59,585 bases of DNA from Bacillota bacterium (GCA_021799275.1 JAJZAT010000020.1:1-59585); one strand, 5' to 3'; numbered from the stretch's first letter, positions 36,108-46,004 are shown. Numbers and translations are program-made. Notes: generated by a model from the letters alone, not told the origin.

Positions 36108-37667
36108 CTAGATCGCCTCCCTTCCGCTCGGTTCCTGCGCCGCCGCCTGGGCCTGCAAGGCGGCCGCCTTGTTGAGCGCGTGCAGGTAGGCGAGGGCGCT
36201 CGCCTCGAGGATGTCGGTCGAGACCCCTGACCCGACCAGCACCTGACCCTGGTGGGCGATGCTGCAGCGCACCTCCCCCTGGGCGTCGGAGCCGCCCCCG
36301 ACCGACTGGATCGCGTAATCCCTCAGCTCGGCCTCGACGCCCGTCGCGCGCTGGAGAGCGCGGTAGAGCGCCTCGATCGGTCCCTGCCCGACCGCCGCCT
36401 CGCGCGTCACCCTGCCGGCCGCGGCGCCGCTCTTCGTCGCCACTCCGACGGTCGCCGTCGAGGGGGCGCCGCCGGCGCTCGAGACGTGGTAGTGGACGAG
36501 CTCGTAGGCGTCGTCGCAGCGGTAGATCTCGTCCTCGACGAGCGACTGGATGTCCTGGTCCGAGACCTGCTTCTTCTTGTCCGTCAGGGCCTTGAACCGC
36601 CGGAAGAGCTCCTGCTGCTCGTCGTCCGGCAGCTCGTAGCCGAGGGCCACGAGCTTCTTCTGGAAGGCGTGGCGGCCGGAGTGCTTGCCCATGACGAGCT
36701 GCGTCTCGCCCTGGCCGATGTCCTGGGGGTTCATGATCTCGTAGGTGGTGCGCTCCTTGAGGACGCCGTCCTGGTGGATCCCCGCCTCGTGGGCGAAGGC
36801 GTTCGCCCCGACGATCGCCTTGTTCGGCTGGACCGGCATGCCCGTGAGACGACTGACGAGCCGGCTCGTGCGCCCGATCTCCTGCGCCTGGATCCCCGTC
36901 TCCAGCCCGAAGAAGTCCCGGCGGGTCCGGATCGCCATCGCGACCTCCTCGAGCGAGGTGTTGCCCGCCCGCTCGCCGATCCCGTTCACCGCCACCTCGC
37001 ACTGGTCCGCGCCGGCCATGAGGCCCGCGAGCGTATTGGCGACGGCGAGGCCGAGGTCGTTGTGGCAGTGGACCGAGATGTGCACCCGCTCGGCCCCTGG
37101 CACCTCCCGCACGCCCCGGATCAGGGCCGCGAACTCCTCAGGCGCCGTGTAGCCCACGGTGTCCGGGATGTTGATCGTCGTGGCCCCCGCCGCGATCGCC
37201 GCGGCAATCGCCCGAAAGACGAATCCGGGGTCGGAGCGCATGGCGTCCTGGCCGGAGAACTCGACGTCGTCGACATACCGCCTGGCCGCCTCGATGGAGG
37301 CCACGCTCATCGCGACGACCTCGTCCTCCGACTTGCGCAGCATGTGCTGGAGATGAACCGGCGAGAACGAGGTGAAGACGTGGATGCGCGGCTTCTCCGC
37401 GTGCTCGAGCGCCTGCGCGGCCGCCTCGATGTCGGCCCGGTGGGTGCGCGCCAAGGCGGCGATCACCGGGGTGCGGACCTCGCGGGCGATCGCCCGCACC
37501 GCCTCCATGTCGCCCTCCGAGGTGATCGGGAAGCCCGCCTCGATGATGTCGACGCCGAGGCGTTCCAGCTGTCGCGCGATCTCGATCTTCTCCTCGCGCA
37601 TCAGGTTGACGCCGGGAGACTGCTCGCCGTCGCGCAGAGTGGTGTCGAAGATCCGGATGCGGCGCAA
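36108..37667 (-). CDS. leuA: 2-isopropylmalate synthase
   Basis: Condenses acetyl-CoA with 2-oxoisovalerate, the committed step to leucine. 519 residues. FDTTLRDGEQSPGVNL is the N-terminal catalytic motif, HCHNDLGLAVANTLAG binds metal, and the C-terminal 130 residues form the leucine-feedback domain (SSAGGAPSTATVGV, then GGGSDAQGEV). The start is TTG 37667, preceded by GAGGGGGGAG; the frame is open upstream but non-homologous there. Confidence 0.95.
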   Translation of the reverse strand: MRRIRIFDTTLRDGEQSPGVNLMREEKIEIARQLERLGVDIIEAGFPITSEGDMEAVRAIAREVRTPVIAALARTHRADIEAAAQALEHAEKPRIHVFTSFSPVHLQHMLRKSEDEVVAMSVASIEAARRYVDDVEFSGQDAMRSDPGFVFRAIAAAIAAGATTINIPDTVGYTAPEEFAALIRGVREVPGAERVHISVHCHNDLGLAVANTLAGLMAGADQCEVAVNGIGERAGNTSLEEVAMAIRTRRDFFGLETGIQAQEIGRTSRLVSRLTGMPVQPNKAIVGANAFAHEAGIHQDGVLKERTTYEIMNPQDIGQGETQLVMGKHSGRHAFQKKLVALGYELPDDEQQELFRRFKALTDKKKQVSDQDIQSLVEDEIYRCDDAYELVHYHVSSAGGAPSTATVGVATKSGAAAGRVTREAAVGQGPIEALYRALQRATGVEAELRDYAIQSVGGGSDAQGEVRCSIAHQGQVLVGSGVSTDILEASALAYLHALNKAAALQAQAAAQEPSGREAI

Positions 37668-37696
37668 CGCGCTCCCCCCTCTTGCCCTGCTGGCCG

Positions 37697-38731
<1,035 letters not shown>

Positions 38732-38752
38732 GTCCTGCGCCTCCCCCTTGAA

Positions 38753-39289
38753 CTAGTGGGCCTGAGCCTGTGGCCGGTCCCCCTCCGCCTCCTCGCCATC
38801 GCCCCGGAAGACCCCGGGACCGCGGAGCATGGCCACCGCGCCTGCGCGCGCCACCTCGAGCACCCCGAAGTCCCGCATGACTTCGATCAGCGCGTTCACC
38901 TTGGCGCTGTCCCCTGTCGTCTCCAGCACGACCGATCGCGGACTCACGTCGATCACCGCGGCCCGGAAGGTCTGGGCGATCTGCATCACTTCCGCCCGGC
39001 GGCCCCCATCGGTGCGCACCTTGATGAGAGCGAGCTCGCGCTCCACCGACGCGCCCTCCGCCATGTGATAGACCGCGACCACCTCGACGAGCTTGTCGAG
39101 CTGGCGCTGCATCTGGATCCGGACCCCGTCCCCTCCCTCCGCGCGCAGCGTGATCCAAGAGGTCCCCGGGTCGTCGGTCGGGCCGACGGCGAGGCTCTGG
39201 ATGTTGTAGCCGCGCCGGCTGAAGAGGCTCGCGACCCGTGCCAGCACGCCCGCCTCGTTGTCGACCAGGATGCCAAGGGTGAACTCCAT
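38753..39289 (-). CDS. ilvN: Acetolactate synthase small (regulatory) subunit
   Basis: ACT-domain subunit that stimulates IlvB and confers valine feedback. 178 residues. LGILVDNEAGVLARVASLFS then RRGYNIQSLAVGPTDD is the ACT domain. The C-terminal half matches ALS_ss_C. ATG 39289 has GGGAGG upstream. It is the first gene after the T-box leader, unusually far from ilvB. Also named ilvH in other species. Confidence 0.94.
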   Translation of the reverse strand: MEFTLGILVDNEAGVLARVASLFSRRGYNIQSLAVGPTDDPGTSWITLRAEGGDGVRIQMQRQLDKLVEVVAVYHMAEGASVERELALIKVRTDGGRRAEVMQIAQTFRAAVIDVSPRSVVLETTGDSAKVNALIEVMRDFGVLEVARAGAVAMLRGPGVFRGDGEEAEGDRPQAQAH

Positions 39290-39317
39290 CGCCACCACCT
39301 CCCACCCGAAATTGGGT

Positions 39318-39363
39318 AAAAGAAACACACCGGCCCGCCCATCAAGGGCGAGCCGGTGTCGCG
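39318..39363 (-). terminator. T-box-controlled terminator
   Basis: On the minus strand GACACCGGCTCGCCC pairs with GGGCGGGCCGGTGT, followed by GTTTCTTTT. The 5' arm overlaps the end of the antiterminator, as in classical T-boxes. Confidence 0.88.
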
Positions 39364-39806
39364 GTACCACCTTGTTCACCTTCCGGCCCGCACGCAGCGG
39401 TTTCCATCAGGCCTTGACCACGGATAACGGCTTTTGTTCGCCGGTCCGCCTAGTTGTCCCGGGAATCACAAACCGGGATGTTCAGCGCACTGCTCCGGGA
39501 GGAGTGACATCCCGCCCTACGGCGCCGGCTTTCAGCCAGGGCCGGCTCTCTTTGGCCCTCGGGCGAGGATGCGCGTCCCGTCATCGCACAAAGCTGTTCG
39601 TTTGTCTCGAGCCCCAGGCAACAAAATCGCCCGGCGCAGGCTCCGCGCAAGCAGAGCTTGCGTGGAACTTGCCGCCAGGCCTTTTGCGCCAGCGGTGTAC
39701 CCGGTTTCCCGGGCTTGCACTGCTCGGACCAGCCACCCCTTGGGGTGCGGAACCCTAAGTGCACTTCCACAATACCGAGTCGCCTCTTGGCGGCGGCGGT
39801 ATATTT
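39322..39806 (-). promoter_or_regulatory. T-box riboswitch leader of the ilv-leu operon
   Basis: The conserved T-box sequence AAGGTGGTACCGCG lies at about 39360-39373 (minus strand), followed by the terminator. Upstream, stem I features are recognisable: the AGAGAG bulge followed by a GGCTGAAAGCC distal loop at about 39526-39555. A helix (ATCCTCGCCC with GGGCGGGAT) borders the specifier loop, whose 3' side reads GTCACTCC. Uncharged tRNA should stabilise the antiterminator. Whether the specifier is GUC (valine) or a CUC (leucine) is not certain. The leader is about 485 nt, with about 200 nt of extra structured RNA before stem I, including a GTGGAA/TTCCAC long-range pairing. Confidence 0.9.
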
Positions 39807-39813
39807 AGGCGCC

Positions 39814-39843
39814 ACTATACAGGAGGTCCCGATGATCCGTCAA
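39814..39843 (-). promoter_or_regulatory. Promoter of the T-box/ilv-leu operon
   Basis: Minus-strand TTGACG (39843-39838), an 18-base spacer and TATAGT (39819-39814). Transcription would start near 39806. Confidence 0.65.
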
Positions 39844-40026
39844 CCCCATCGGCCAAAAAGTTTGCGTAGAAGATCGGAACCGATCGGTCGACGGGCGACG
39901 GAGGCCGCTCCGGGGAAAAGCCGGGGAGGTCGCTCGGCCCTGTCCGTCGTAGGAGCTATGTGGTTGGTGAACCGATGTGACGGTTGTCCCAGTAGGCGAT
40001 GGCGGCAGGGCTGGGAGGTCCGGAGG

Positions 40027-41276
40027 GTGGCGAAGCAGGCGGTCGTGATCGGTGCGGGGATGATCGGGCTCATGACAGCGTACCACCTTCGCCGGCATGG
40101 CCTGGATGTCACGGTCTTGGACGCCGGGGAACCCGGCATGGGCTGCTCGCTCGGCAACGCTGGATTCATCTGCCCTTCACTGTCCGCGCCCTTGCCCGGC
40201 CCGGGTCTCGTCACGCAGTCCCTCCTCTGGGCCCTGCACGGCGACAGTCCCCTCTACATCAAGCCGAGCGCCATGCCAGGCTCCTACCCTGGCTGCTGGC
40301 CTTCTGGAGGCATTGCAACCAGCACGAGCAGGACCGGGGACTCGCCGCGATGCTGGCCCTCAACCTGCGCACGGTCGAACTCTACGACCGGCTTCGGGCC
40401 GACGGTGTCGAGTTCGAGATGCACGACGATGGGCTCCTCGTCGCCTTCCTCGATGAACAGGGTCTGCAGAGTGAGTTCGCGGAGCTGCGCAAGGTCGAGC
40501 GGTACGGCTTTCCCGCGCCACAGCGCCTGGGTCGGGATGCGGTGCGCACCCTGGAGCCGAGCCTTGCGGACCAAGTCGTCGGCGGCATGCTGCTTCCCGC
40601 CGAACGTCACGTCCAGCCGCGCAGCCTCAGCCTGGGCCTCATGCGCCATCTCGAGAGGGCGGGCGTCGAGTTCCGCAGCCACACCAGCGTGGACGGCTTC
40701 GACCTGCGCAATGGCAAGATCGCAGCCGCGACTGCGCAGCGTGAGCGCATCGGCGGAGATCTCTTCGTCCTGACCGCGGGGGTCTGGACGCGCCGGCTCG
40801 CCGCGATGGTCCACGTGCCCCTGCCACTCGAGGCCGGCAAGGGTTATAGCCTGATGCTGCCGGCGACGGGGGAACCCTTCCGCCACGCGCTCTACTTCGG
40901 CGACACGAAGGTTGTCCTGAGCCAATACCGGGACGAGCTGCGCATCGCTGGGACCATGGAGTTTTCCGGCTACAACGCGACCCTCGACACAAGGCGCGTC
41001 CAGGGCCTACGGAAGGCGGCCGCGAGGTACCTGCGGGCGGAGCTCCCCGACGAGCGGGGGCAGGCATGGACGGGCATGCGTCCGATGACGCCGGACGGGC
41101 TGCCGGTCATCGGCAGGCTGCCTGGGGTGGAGAACGCGTTTGTCTCTACAGGCCATTCGATGAACGGTGTGTTCATGGCGCCGGTTTCCGGCGAGGCGCT
41201 CGCCGAACTCATTCTCGACGGCAAGACCAGAGCGGACATCGGGGCCTTCGATCCCCGCCGCTTCGTGCGGCACTGA
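40027..41276 (+). pseudogene. DadA-like FAD-dependent amino acid oxidoreductase, frameshifted
   Basis: The first frame has the FAD-binding N-terminus (AVVIGAGMIGLMTAYHLRRH, GCSLGNAGFICPSL) up to SAMPGSYP. The second frame, from about 40296, continues WLLAFWRHCNQHEQDRGLAA and ends in the family C-terminus (TGMRPMTPDGLPVIGR, STGHSMNGVFMAP). One added C at the ACCC run (40295-40298) restores a single protein of about 416 residues, the normal length for a D-amino-acid dehydrogenase. GTG 40027 follows GGGAGGTC. It is divergent from the ilv-leu operon, but a functional link is not shown. Confidence 0.75.
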
Positions 41277-41615
41277 CGCCGCCGCTTGGCCTGCAATTAG
41301 CACCATGGTGTTCGTGAGTCGTCGCCTAGGGCCACCCGCCGAGCGCGGCTCCTTGCGGTGAGGCAACCGCGAGGTCCGGGCCTTGGCCCCGCCTTGGGCC
41401 CACCACGCATCGTCTTCGAGGGACGCGGCACAGACCGGAGCGCCCGCATACGATGGCGGCGTGCGCCCCACGGTGATCGGCACCGGCCCCGACGTCCAAC
41501 CACGAATCTCTCTACGTCGGACCTGGCGAAAACCGACCTCTCGACTTATATATACCTTCTAGTCAGAATATCTATGGGTCGGGACACACTTCTCTCGGAA
41601 GGGCAGGCGATCAGA

Positions 41616-41825
41616 ATGCAGCGCAAGGCACTGCTTTGGCTCGGCACGGCTTTCGTCCCCATCGGAGGCCTGGCCTGTGGTCTCGTGGGCCCCGCCCACT
41701 TTGGCCTCGCCATCACCGCACCCGGCAACATCGCGACCGCAGTCCGCGCGCTCTCCGCTCTGGTCGCCGTCGCGGCGTTGGTTCAGCGACTGGCCATATC
41801 CCGCCGCGGGGCGGAGGTTCGCTGA
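41616..41825 (+). CDS. Small membrane protein ahead of an ABC exporter
   Basis: 69 residues with two hydrophobic helices (LLWLGTAFVPIGGLACGLVG, ALSALVAVAALVQRL). ATG 41616 follows GGAAGGG. The stop overlaps the start of the ATPase gene (TGATG), indicating coupling. The upstream gap (41277-41615) has an AT-rich patch at about 41540-41575 that may hold the promoter, and no other gene. Confidence 0.55.
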   Translation: MQRKALLWLGTAFVPIGGLACGLVGPAHFGLAITAPGNIATAVRALSALVAVAALVQRLAISRRGAEVR

Positions 41826-42856
41826 TGGCCACCCTAGCGGTCCTGCACGGCCAGGACGACTCCGAGCAGACCCGCCACTCGCCCGCTGCGCTGGGAAGCG
41901 GCTTCGCGCTCGCTGCACAGGGCCTCAGGAAGCGGTACGGCGACGGCGCGGAGGCGCTCTGCGGCGTCGACTTCGCGGTGCGCGAAGGCGAGATCTACGG
42001 CCTGCTGGGCCCGAACGGGGCCGGCAAGAGCACAGCGGTGCAGATCCTGACGACGCTCCTCCTGCCGACCGACGGCAGCGCGCAGGTCTTCGGCCGGGAC
42101 ATCGTCCGCGACCAGGACGCCGTGCGGCGGTCGATCGGGGTGGCCTTGCAGGAGACGGGAGTCGACCCGCTTCTGACGGGATCCGAGGCGCTCGAATTGC
42201 AGGGCCGCCTGTATGGCGCCACGCGGCGTGCCGCGCGCGAGCGGGCGCATGAGCTCTCCGGCATGCTTCAGCTCGAGGACTTCGCCCATCGGCGCATCGC
42301 GAACTATTCCGGTGGCATGCGACGCAGGCTGGACCTGGCGCTCGGCCTTGTGCACCGCCCGAGGCTCCTCTTCCTCGACGAACCCACGACCGGGCTCGAT
42401 CCCCTGAGCCGCAACGCCCTCTGGGACCTCGTGCGGACGGTCCGCAGCGAGTCCGGGACGACGGTCTTCCTGACGACGCAGTACCTGGAAGAGGCGGATA
42501 CCCTGTGCGACCGCATCGCCATCCTCCGCGCGGGGACCGTGGTCGCCGAGGACACCCCGTCGCGCCTCAAGCGACGCATGCGGCGCGACGTGATCGAGCT
42601 CGAGCCCGAGGACCCCGCGCAGCTGGCGACACTCCTTCGCCTGGTGCGCCGCAGCCAGCCCTCGGCCACGCTGGAGCGCGAGGCGGTGCGAGTCCATGTC
42701 AGCCATGGGGCGACCATCGCGCAGGAGCTGCTGGCGGCGGCGGCCGGGGCCGGAATCGCGCTGGGCGGACTGCGGGTCGCGCCACCGACGCTGGACGACG
42801 TGTTCCTCGAGCTGACGCGCGAGGACGGCGTTACCGACGCGGGAGAGGAGGCCTGA
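41825..42856 (+). CDS. ABC exporter ATPase, DrrA-like
   Basis: 343 residues. Walker A is GPNGAGKST near residue 63, the signature is YSGGMRRRLDLAL, and Walker B is LLFLDEPTTGLDP. The C-terminal extension of about 110 residues (LKRRMRRDVIELEPEDPAQL onward) is the DrrA-type regulatory tail. The next gene encodes its permease 2 bases after the stop. The probable role is export of a drug or secondary metabolite. Confidence 0.88.
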   Translation: MATLAVLHGQDDSEQTRHSPAALGSGFALAAQGLRKRYGDGAEALCGVDFAVREGEIYGLLGPNGAGKSTAVQILTTLLLPTDGSAQVFGRDIVRDQDAVRRSIGVALQETGVDPLLTGSEALELQGRLYGATRRAARERAHELSGMLQLEDFAHRRIANYSGGMRRRLDLALGLVHRPRLLFLDEPTTGLDPLSRNALWDLVRTVRSESGTTVFLTTQYLEEADTLCDRIAILRAGTVVAEDTPSRLKRRMRRDVIELEPEDPAQLATLLRLVRRSQPSATLEREAVRVHVSHGATIAQELLAAAAGAGIALGGLRVAPPTLDDVFLELTREDGVTDAGEEA

Positions 42857-42858
42857 CG

Positions 42859-43635
42859 ATGCTGCGCTTTCTCGAGGAGCTCTGGCTCCTGACCGGCCGC
42901 TCTCTCAAGGTGACCTTGCGCGAGCCCTGGGCGGTGATACCGAACATCGGCATCAGCCTCTTCTTCCTGTTCGTCTACAACGCGGGCCTCAGCGGCATCG
43001 GGCAGTTGCCCGCCTTCGGCGGTGTCCCCTATCTGGCGTTCATCCTGCCCGTCGCGCTGGTCTCCGGATCTGTCGGCGGCGCCGGCGCCGCCGGCCAGGC
43101 GCTGATCCGCGACCTCGAGTCCCGCTACTTCACCAAGCTTCGCCTGACCCCGGTCTCGCGCACGGCCCTCGTCATGGCGCCGATGCTCTCGGGCATGATC
43201 CAGCTCGTCGCGCAGACGGTCCTGATCCTGCTCGTCGCCCTCGCGCTCGGCCTGAAGCTCCCGGGCGGCCTGCTCGCGGCCGTCGGTGTGGTGGTGCTCG
43301 CGGCCGGGTGGGGTCTCGGCTTCGCGGGCTACGCCGTGGGCACGGCCTTGCGCTCGCGCTCGGGCCGCACCGCGCAGGCGGCCACCTTCATCTTCTTCCC
43401 GCTGCTCTTCCTGAGCGACACGTTCGTTCCCCTGACCCTGATCAAGGCAGGCTGGATGCGCGTCGCTGCCCATGTCAACCCGACGACCTACGTCTTCGAC
43501 GCCATGCGTTCCCTCCTGGCGCACGGCCTCGTCGCGGCGCCCCTCTTGCGCGGCCTTGCGGCGATCGTCGCACTGGCCGTGGTCACGCTGGGCTTCGCCG
43601 TGTACACCGCACAGCGCACCTTGCGCGACGCCTGA
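42859..43635 (+). CDS. ABC-2 type permease, DrrB-like
   Basis: 258 residues with six membrane helices. RDLESRYFTKLRLTPVSR is the coupling segment, and LLFLSDTFVPLTLIKAGWMR then VAAHVNPTTYVFDAMRSL is the typical DrrB signature. It forms the exporter with the upstream ATPase. Confidence 0.87.
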   Translation: MLRFLEELWLLTGRSLKVTLREPWAVIPNIGISLFFLFVYNAGLSGIGQLPAFGGVPYLAFILPVALVSGSVGGAGAAGQALIRDLESRYFTKLRLTPVSRTALVMAPMLSGMIQLVAQTVLILLVALALGLKLPGGLLAAVGVVVLAAGWGLGFAGYAVGTALRSRSGRTAQAATFIFFPLLFLSDTFVPLTLIKAGWMRVAAHVNPTTYVFDAMRSLLAHGLVAAPLLRGLAAIVALAVVTLGFAVYTAQRTLRDA

Positions 43636-43689
43636 CGCCACGGACATGTCCCAGCCGTTTTGAGGGAAGGTCTCGGGAGTCCTTACTAA

Positions 43690-44345
43690 ACCGGCCACCG
43701 GCTAAAGCCGGTGGGTTTCTTCGGCGACTGAAAGTCGCGGTTCAGGCTAAAGCCTGCTGGAAGACCAGTGGCTGAAGCCACCTGAAGCCGCAGGACTGAA
43801 AGTCATTCGTGAATCTTGAACGCATCTCCGGGCCCTTCGTCCAACTGGTTCTCCACGTATTCCTTGATCATCTCTTCGGTCACAGCTCCAACGGTCGCGC
43901 AGAAGTAACCTCGGGCCCAGAGATGCTGTCCCCAGAACTTCTTTTGCAGATGCGGGAACTCTTCTTGTAGCATCTTCGATGACCGACCCTTGATGTATTG
44001 AACGACGGATGCGGGCGACATCGTTGGTGGGCACGATATCAGCAGATGGATATGATCCCGGCTTATGCTCCCACGCACGATGGTTATCTCTCGCCTCGCA
44101 CACGTCTGCCGTATCAACTCTCGCGCCCGTTGCGCTACCTCGCCCGCTAGCACCGCGTATCGGTACTTCGTCACCCATACCACGTGATACTCAATGTTGT
44201 AGACCGTGTGGCTCCCTCGTCGGTACTCCACAACTCCCACCCCTCACCCCCATCTTAGGTCAACTGTGCCTGCCCTTGCCGGACTGCTGAAAGCTCTTCG
44301 CCTGAAGGCGAAGGCTTCAGACCTGTCGGTTGGAAAGTGAAAGCC
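43690..44345 (-). mobile_element. IS200/IS605-type insertion sequence
   Basis: A single tnpA flanked by runs of small hairpins, with no inverted terminal repeats. At the 43.7 kb side there are CCACCGGC-TAAA-GCCGGTGG, GCGACT-GAAAGTCGC, CAGGC-TAAA-GCCTG and TGGCTGAAGCCA in series. At the other side CTTCGCCTGAAGGCGAAG lies at about 44295-44312. Such subterminal hairpins are the recognition structures of single-strand HUH transposition. Exact ends are not determined. Confidence 0.75.
43803..44240 (-). CDS. tnpA: IS200-type Y1 HUH transposase TnpA
   Basis: 145 residues. The metal-binding HUH motif is in ISRDHIHLLISCPP. The catalytic tyrosine is in VTEEMIKEYVENQ. The N-terminal NIEYHVVWVTKYRYAVL is characteristic. 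The length is normal, so the element may be active. Confidence 0.93.
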   Translation of the reverse strand: MGVVEYRRGSHTVYNIEYHVVWVTKYRYAVLAGEVAQRARELIRQTCARREITIVRGSISRDHIHLLISCPPTMSPASVVQYIKGRSSKMLQEEFPHLQKKFWGQHLWARGYFCATVGAVTEEMIKEYVENQLDEGPGDAFKIHE

Positions 44346-44456
44346 GAATCGCGCAGCGGTGGGCCGCCCGGAGGCAATCCCGGCCGCAGGCGGCCCACTC
44401 CAGTGTCCAGGCACGCCTCCGCTATGTCATCATGAGTGGCGAGGGGAGGCTTTTCC

Positions 44457-44894
44457 ATGGACAAGTTTCCGCCGGTCGCGGCCGTGACGGCCAAGGGCCC
44501 ACTGGGCATCGTCCACCTGCCACGCATGTGGGCCAAGGCTCTGCAGCACGCCACAGGCCACCTGAACGACGACTACATCGTGGGGTGTGGGCTGGACCGC
44601 GCCATTGCCAAGGCTCTGGGCATCGACATGGAGAAGGCGCTCAGGTACATCCAGTCCGAGCGCCCCACCTACCACGAGTTCGAGAACTGGATCGTGGCCG
44701 AATGCGGTGGCAGCATCTCCGCGGACACGGTCGAGGCGGCGAACGATGCCATCCTCAACATCCAGTTCGATGCCGAGCACGCCAAGGAGTTCCGCGAAGA
44801 ACTCGGGCTGCCGGAGGAAAGCAATCTCAGCGGAGCGGCGGACCTCGATACACTGGACGACTGGGCGCAGTTCCACCGCTGGATGACCGCATAG
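44457..44894 (+). CDS. DUF5069 family protein
   Basis: 145-residue soluble protein. GIVHLPRMWAKALQHATGHL near the N-terminus and the WIVAECGG segment match the DUF5069 pattern. Function unknown. ATG 44457 has a strong GAGGGGAGG site. It is the first gene after the IS element. Confidence 0.75.
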   Translation: MDKFPPVAAVTAKGPLGIVHLPRMWAKALQHATGHLNDDYIVGCGLDRAIAKALGIDMEKALRYIQSERPTYHEFENWIVAECGGSISADTVEAANDAILNIQFDAEHAKEFREELGLPEESNLSGAADLDTLDDWAQFHRWMTA

Positions 44895-45004
44895 CCCGCG
44901 ACTCGGGCACTTTACCGGCCACGCATGCGTCGCCACCCCGGTCACCTCTACCGATGTCTGGGCCCTGCCCATCACGGCAGTGCGCGGACTTTCGTGCGGC
45001 CGTA

Positions 45005-45031
45005 GACCTCTTGACCTCCTGTCAAGGGGTC
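45005..45031. repeat. 27-bp imperfect inverted repeat, copy B
   Basis: Arms GACCTCTTGAC (45005-45015) and GTCAAGGGGTC (45021-45031), spacer CTCCT. It lies upstream of TacAT; copy D lies just downstream of the same pair. Confidence 0.7.
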
Positions 45032-45068
45032 AAAATACGTCCTAACACCAGAGTCCGCTCATGGTTCA

Positions 45069-45131
45069 CCTCTGCCCAGCCGCACATACTGGCAGAGGGA
45101 GGTTGACGTGTGTGGCAAAGCGCCGTACATT
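45069..45131 (+). promoter_or_regulatory. Promoter and inverted repeat upstream of TacAT
   Basis: TTGACG (45103-45108), a 17-base spacer and TACATT (45126-45131) make a good promoter. Immediately upstream, CCTCTGCC (45069-45076) and GGCAGAGG (45091-45098) form an inverted repeat that could be an autoregulatory operator. Confidence 0.5.
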
Positions 45132-45165
45132 AGAGAGGCGGAACGTCAGGAGAAGGAGGTGCAGC

Positions 45166-45447
45166 ATGTCCCCCGAAACGCTGAAGACAGAGCGTATCGA
45201 GGCCAGAGTGCGCCCATCTGACAAGGCGTTCATTGAGGACGCCGCGAACCACCTTGGCATCAGTGTAGCGGACTTCCTCGTATCCAGTGCTAAGGAACGC
45301 GCGGAGGAGGTCATACGGCGCAGGGATCAGATACAGCTAAGTCGTAGGGACCAACAGGCGTTTGTCGAGAGCTTGCTTCATCCCGCGGCGGCAGGCCCAG
45401 CACTAAAGGCAGCGGTGAAAGCGTATGACGAGTCCGTTGAGCACTAA
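45166..45447 (+). CDS. DUF1778/TacA-type antitoxin
   Basis: 93-residue ribbon-helix-helix antitoxin (ERIEARVRPSDKAFIEDAAN, LGISVADFLVSSAKERAEEV). It should neutralise the GNAT toxin and repress the operon. ATG 45166 follows AGAAGGAGG. It overlaps the toxin gene by 23 bases. Confidence 0.88.
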   Translation: MSPETLKTERIEARVRPSDKAFIEDAANHLGISVADFLVSSAKERAEEVIRRRDQIQLSRRDQQAFVESLLHPAAAGPALKAAVKAYDESVEH

Positions 45448-45979
45448 GGACTATCGCATTGAGCCACTTGGCGCCGCGCATAATCGCGGCGCCTTCTCGT
45501 GCGGGGACGACACCTTGGACCGATACCTGAGAGCTGTGGCGTCCCAGGACATGCGCCGAGGTACGACAGTGGTCCACGTACTTGTGCCGACGGCCAGGCC
45601 GCAGGTCGTCGCAGGGTTCTACACTCTTTCCGCCTCGAGTGTTGCTCTTGCAGATCTCCCTGAGTCCGTCCGTCGCCATCTGCCCAAGTATCCGACGGTC
45701 CCCGTTGCACTGATTGGCCGTCTCGCTACAGATCTCAGATTTCGCGGCAAGAAGCTTGGGACATTCCTACTGGTCGACGCACTGCGTCGGATCTGCCGCG
45801 TCAGCGACGAGTCTATGGGTGTCTTTGCAGTTATCGTAGACGCTAAGAACCCCGTAGCGGCTGACTTCTATCAGCACTTTGGCTTCTTGCCCTTCCCTGA
45901 CGGTCCACTCCGCCTGTTCATACCGACCGCCACGGTGAGACCTGCCTTCCGCGATCTTGATCAGGGCGTCAAGGATTGA
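45425..45979 (+). CDS. TacT-type GNAT toxin
   Basis: 184 residues. The family acetylates aminoacyl-tRNA and stops translation. SCGDDTLDRYLRAVASQDM at the N-terminus and RLATDLRFRGKKLGTFLLVD (acetyl-CoA loop) followed by FYQHFGFLPFPDGPLRLF are characteristic. The pair with the DUF1778 antitoxin is complete and looks intact. Copies B and D of the 27-bp repeat bracket it. Confidence 0.88.
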   Translation: MTSPLSTKDYRIEPLGAAHNRGAFSCGDDTLDRYLRAVASQDMRRGTTVVHVLVPTARPQVVAGFYTLSASSVALADLPESVRRHLPKYPTVPVALIGRLATDLRFRGKKLGTFLLVDALRRICRVSDESMGVFAVIVDAKNPVAADFYQHFGFLPFPDGPLRLFIPTATVRPAFRDLDQGVKD

Positions 45980-46004
45980 CCCAGTGACCACTAGTCACGA
46001 GGTC
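45978..46004. repeat. 27-bp imperfect inverted repeat, copy D
   Basis: Arms GACCCAGTGAC (45978-45988) and GTCACGAGGTC (45994-46004), spacer CACTA. It starts at the last codons of the TacT gene. Confidence 0.6.

Noticed and set aside
39832-40026. ATG 39832 behind AGGAGGT as the start of the DadA-like protein
   Set aside because: The extra 65 residues are Arg-rich and precede the true FAD-binding start, which has its own GGGAGGTC site. The AGGAGG lies in the spacer of the opposite-strand ilv promoter.
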